A DNA stretch of 64,000 bases from Catellatospora sp. IY07-71. GTDB lineage: Bacteria; Actinomycetota; Actinomycetes; Mycobacteriales; Micromonosporaceae. Numbering within the stretch: the stretch's first letter is position 1; each line of letters starts with the position of its first letter. Below are positions 61,706 to 64,000 of this stretch, in pieces. The stretch spans positions 3,463,501 through 3,527,500 of the forward strand of contig NZ_AP023360.1 in NCBI RefSeq assembly GCF_018326265.1, given 5' to 3'. The translations under genes were made by a program, and so were the position numbers. Below the pieces are notes generated by a model that made no database searches, was not told the DNA's origin, and saw only the letters and a program-made list of their open reading frames with translations.

Positions 61706-64000
61706 GTGACGGAGACCATGAATGCGCCGGCGACGGCGTCCGCCGCACCGGCGGGCAGCGGGACGCTCGGCGAATCGCCGATCGCGATCGTCGGCATGGG
61801 CGCACTGTTCCCCAAGGCGGGGGACGTGCGGGAGTACTGGGGCAATATCGTCGACGGCGTCGACTGCATCACCGACGTGCCCGCGACGCACTGGCGCCTC
61901 GACGACTATTACGACCCCGATCCGACGGTGCCGGACAAGACCTATTCGCGGCGCGGCGGATTCATTCCGGCCACCGCATTCCACCCCCTCGAATACGGCA
62001 TTCCGCCGGCCACTCTCGAAGTGACCGGCGTGCTGCAGCTGCTCAGCCTCGTGGTGGCCGAGCAGACCCTGCGCGACGCGAACTGCTTCGACGGCGGGTG
62101 GTACCGCCCGGACCGCACCGGCGTGGTGCTCGGGGTCACCGGTCCCACCTCCATCGTGCAGCCGCTGGTCAGCCGCCTGCAGACGCCCGTGCTCAAAGAG
62201 GTCGTGCGCAGCTGCGGCCTCACCGACCGCGACGCCGACGAGATCGCCGCCAAGTTCACCAAGGCGTTCGCGCCCTGGCAGGAGAACTCGTTCCCCGGCA
62301 TGCTCGGCAACGTCGTCGCCGGCCGCGTGGCCAACCGCTTCGACCTCGGCGGGATCAACTGCACCGTGGACGCCGCCTGCGCCAGCTCGCTGGCCGCACT
62401 GCGGATGGCCGTCGACGAGCTGGTCAGCGGCCGCGCCGACCTCATGCTCACCGGCGGCGTCGACGCCGAGAACACCATCCTGATGTACCTGTGCTTCAGC
62501 AAGACGCCCGCGTTCAGCCGCACCGACCGGATCCGGCCGTTCGACGAGGACAGCGATGGCACCATGATCGGCGAAGGCCTCGGCATGCTGGCGCTCAAGC
62601 GCCTCGCCGACGCCGAACGCGACGGCGACCGGATCTACGCTGTGATCCGCGGCCTCGGCTCCTCCAGCGACGGACGGTTCAAGAGCATCTACGCGCCCCG
62701 GCGGGAAGGCCAGGTCACCGCGCTGCGCCGGGCCTACGCCGACGCCGGTCTCACCCCGGCCGACATCGGGCTCATCGAGTGCCACGGCACCGGCACGCCC
62801 GTCGGCGACCTCACCGAGCTGTCCGCGCTGCGCGACGTCTACACCGAGGCCGGCGCCGCCGCCGGCACCGTCGCGGTGGGCAGCGTCAAATCGCAGATCG
62901 GGCACACCAAGGGCGCCGCAGGCGTGGCGGGCGTCATCAAGTCCGCCCTGGCCCTGCACCAGAAGGTGCTGCCGCCGACCATCAACGTCACCCGGCCCCG
63001 CGCCGCGGCCGGCTTCGACGACTCGCCGTTCTACGTCAACAGCCGGACCCGGCCCTGGATCACCCAGCCCGGCGTCGACCGGCGCCGTGCCGCGGTGTCC
63101 TCGTTCGGGTTCGGCGGCACCAACTTCCACTGCGTCCTCGAGGAGCACCCGGCAGCCGACGCCGCGGCCCTGCACCGCACCGCGCAGGTGCGGCTCTGGC
63201 ACGCACCCACCGTCCCGCAGCTGCTCGACGCGCTGCGCGACGACCCGTACGGCACCGACCCGCAGGACGCCGTGCCCGCCGCGCACGCCCGCATCGCCCT
63301 GGTCAGCCGTGACGACGCCGAACGCGCCGCGCTGCGCGAGACCGCCCGGCAACGGCTCGCCGCCGAGCCCGACCTCGACCGGCTCGATCTGAACAGCGGA
63401 ATCCACTTCCGCCGCGAGGGCGGCGTCCCCGGCCGCGTCGCGGCGCTGTTCGCCGGGCAGGGCAGCCAGTACGTGGGCATGGGCGCCACCGCCGCGCTCG
63501 CGCTGCCGCCCGTCCGCGCGGCGTACGACGCCGCCGCGGCCGCCTCCGACGACGGCGCCCTCGGCCGCGTGGTGTTCCCGCCGCCGGCGTTCGACCCGCA
63601 GGTCTCGCAGGAGCAGGAGGCCGCGCTGCGCGCCACCGACCGCGCCCAGCCCGCCATCGGCGCGCTGTCCGCCGGGCAGTACCGCTACCTGCACGAGCTG
63701 GGCTTCCGCCCCGACGGGGCGCTCGGCCACAGCTTCGGCGAGCTCACCGCGCTGTGGGCGGCCGGCAGCGTCACCGACGCCGACTTCCACCGGCTGGCCC
63801 AGGCCCGCGGCCGCGCCATGGCGCAGCGGCCCGCCGAGCTGACCGACCCGGGCGCGATGGCGGCGCTGGCCACCGACCGCGAACGCGTCGAGAAGCTGCT
63901 CGTCGAACACCCCGACGTGCTGATCTGCAACCTCAACGCGCCCGACCAGACGGTGGTCGGCGGCGGCACGGCCGCCGTCGACGAGGTGCTGGCCGCCTGC
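61706..64000 (+). CDS. PfaA-like iterative type I polyketide synthase, 3' end outside window
   Basis: GTG at 61706 opens a frame of 765 codons to the window edge. The ketosynthase (~20-480) is of the PUFA-synthase PfaA type: FPKAGDVREYWGNIVDGVDC, DDYYDPDP, and TYSRRGGFIP. The catalytic Cys is in TVDAACASSLAAL at residue 225, and the His residues are in IECHGTGTPVGD and SQIGHTKGAAG. An acyltransferase domain starts at ~590 (ALFAGQGSQYVGMG), with nucleophile Ser 676 in LGHSFGELTALW. Carrier proteins and further domains should follow beyond 64000. It is divergent from the SARP gene and probably activated by it. Confidence 0.9.
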   Translation, partial: MTETMNAPATASAAPAGSGTLGESPIAIVGMGALFPKAGDVREYWGNIVDGVDCITDVPATHWRLDDYYDPDPTVPDKTYSRRGGFIPATAFHPLEYGIPPATLEVTGVLQLLSLVVAEQTLRDANCFDGGWYRPDRTGVVLGVTGPTSIVQPLVSRLQTPVLKEVVRSCGLTDRDADEIAAKFTKAFAPWQENSFPGMLGNVVAGRVANRFDLGGINCTVDAACASSLAALRMAVDELVSGRADLMLTGGVDAENTILMYLCFSKTPAFSRTDRIRPFDEDSDGTMIGEGLGMLALKRLADAERDGDRIYAVIRGLGSSSDGRFKSIYAPRREGQVTALRRAYADAGLTPADIGLIECHGTGTPVGDLTELSALRDVYTEAGAAAGTVAVGSVKSQIGHTKGAAGVAGVIKSALALHQKVLPPTINVTRPRAAAGFDDSPFYVNSRTRPWITQPGVDRRRAAVSSFGFGGTNFHCVLEEHPAADAAALHRTAQVRLWHAPTVPQLLDALRDDPYGTDPQDAVPAAHARIALVSRDDAERAALRETARQRLAAEPDLDRLDLNSGIHFRREGGVPGRVAALFAGQGSQYVGMGATAALALPPVRAAYDAAAAASDDGALGRVVFPPPAFDPQVSQEQEAALRATDRAQPAIGALSAGQYRYLHELGFRPDGALGHSFGELTALWAAGSVTDADFHRLAQARGRAMAQRPAELTDPGAMAALATDRERVEKLLVEHPDVLICNLNAPDQTVVGGGTAAVDEVLAAC

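Noticed and set aside
61407-61709. 100-codon frame overlapping the PKS start
   Set aside because: Proline- and arginine-rich composition, no ribosome site, and it overlaps the regulatory region and the PKS start codon.
61601-63910. Reverse-strand frame opposite the PKS
   Set aside because: The forward strand encodes a clear ketosynthase with active-site Cys and His; the reverse frame has no recognisable domain.

Overview
The window is high-GC DNA with strong G/C at third codon positions, GTG as well as ATG starts, Tat signal peptides, several AfsR/SARP-type BTAD regulators, CHAT proteases and a type I polyketide synthase. Together these point to a filamentous actinomycete. Micromonosporaceae seems the best guess, but that is an inference from gene content and not from a marker gene. 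No tRNA, rRNA, CRISPR array or complete insertion sequence was found.

Layout. 1-3.9 kb: the 3' part of a MalT/BTAD regulator facing a membrane diguanylate cyclase. 3.9-6.9 kb: a decayed stretch with a DUF3427 remnant, an unassigned coding remnant, an SPW-repeat membrane protein and a broken DrrA-like ATPase. 7-10.8 kb: an orphan CHAT protein, and a cupin gene divergent from an XRE regulator. 10.8-15.9 kb: a NarL-type two-component system divergent from a MacB-like ABC exporter, with a perfect 18-bp palindrome between them. 16-19.3 kb: a sugar O-acetyltransferase/TetR pair with twin operators, and a DUF6326 membrane protein with a second TetR gene. 19.4-27.8 kb: a large AfsR-like regulator, a DrrAB-type exporter and a secreted M6 metalloprotease.

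27.8-35.9 kb: a compact operon of a TPR-CHAT protease, an NPCBM-like membrane protein, a PP2C-like phosphatase, a Ser/Thr kinase, a VWA protein and a small accessory protein. It resembles bacterial conflict or phospho-signalling modules and is the best candidate for a poorly described system. 36-42.4 kb: a methyltransferase, a serine hydrolase, a secreted lectin, an HTH/HEAT-like protein and a second two-component system. 42.5-46.9 kb: an exported cell-wall lytic operon whose enzymes carry 16 and 7 copies of a peptidoglycan-binding-like repeat. 46.9-48.4 kb: a mosaic of truncated duplicates of genes that are intact elsewhere in the window.

48.4-64 kb: regulatory and biosynthetic genes. An AfsR regulator, a CAAX protease and a type II thioesterase come first. 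Then comes a reverse-strand operon with a serine hydroxymethyltransferase-like protein lacking the PLP lysine, SbnA and SbnB (L-2,3-diaminopropionate synthesis), a cytochrome P450, an AraC regulator and a RibD-like reductase. A pathway-type SARP follows, divergent from a PfaA-like iterative type I PKS that runs off the right edge. The simplest reading is the left border of a natural-product cluster that combines a PUFA-synthase-like PKS with diaminopropionate.
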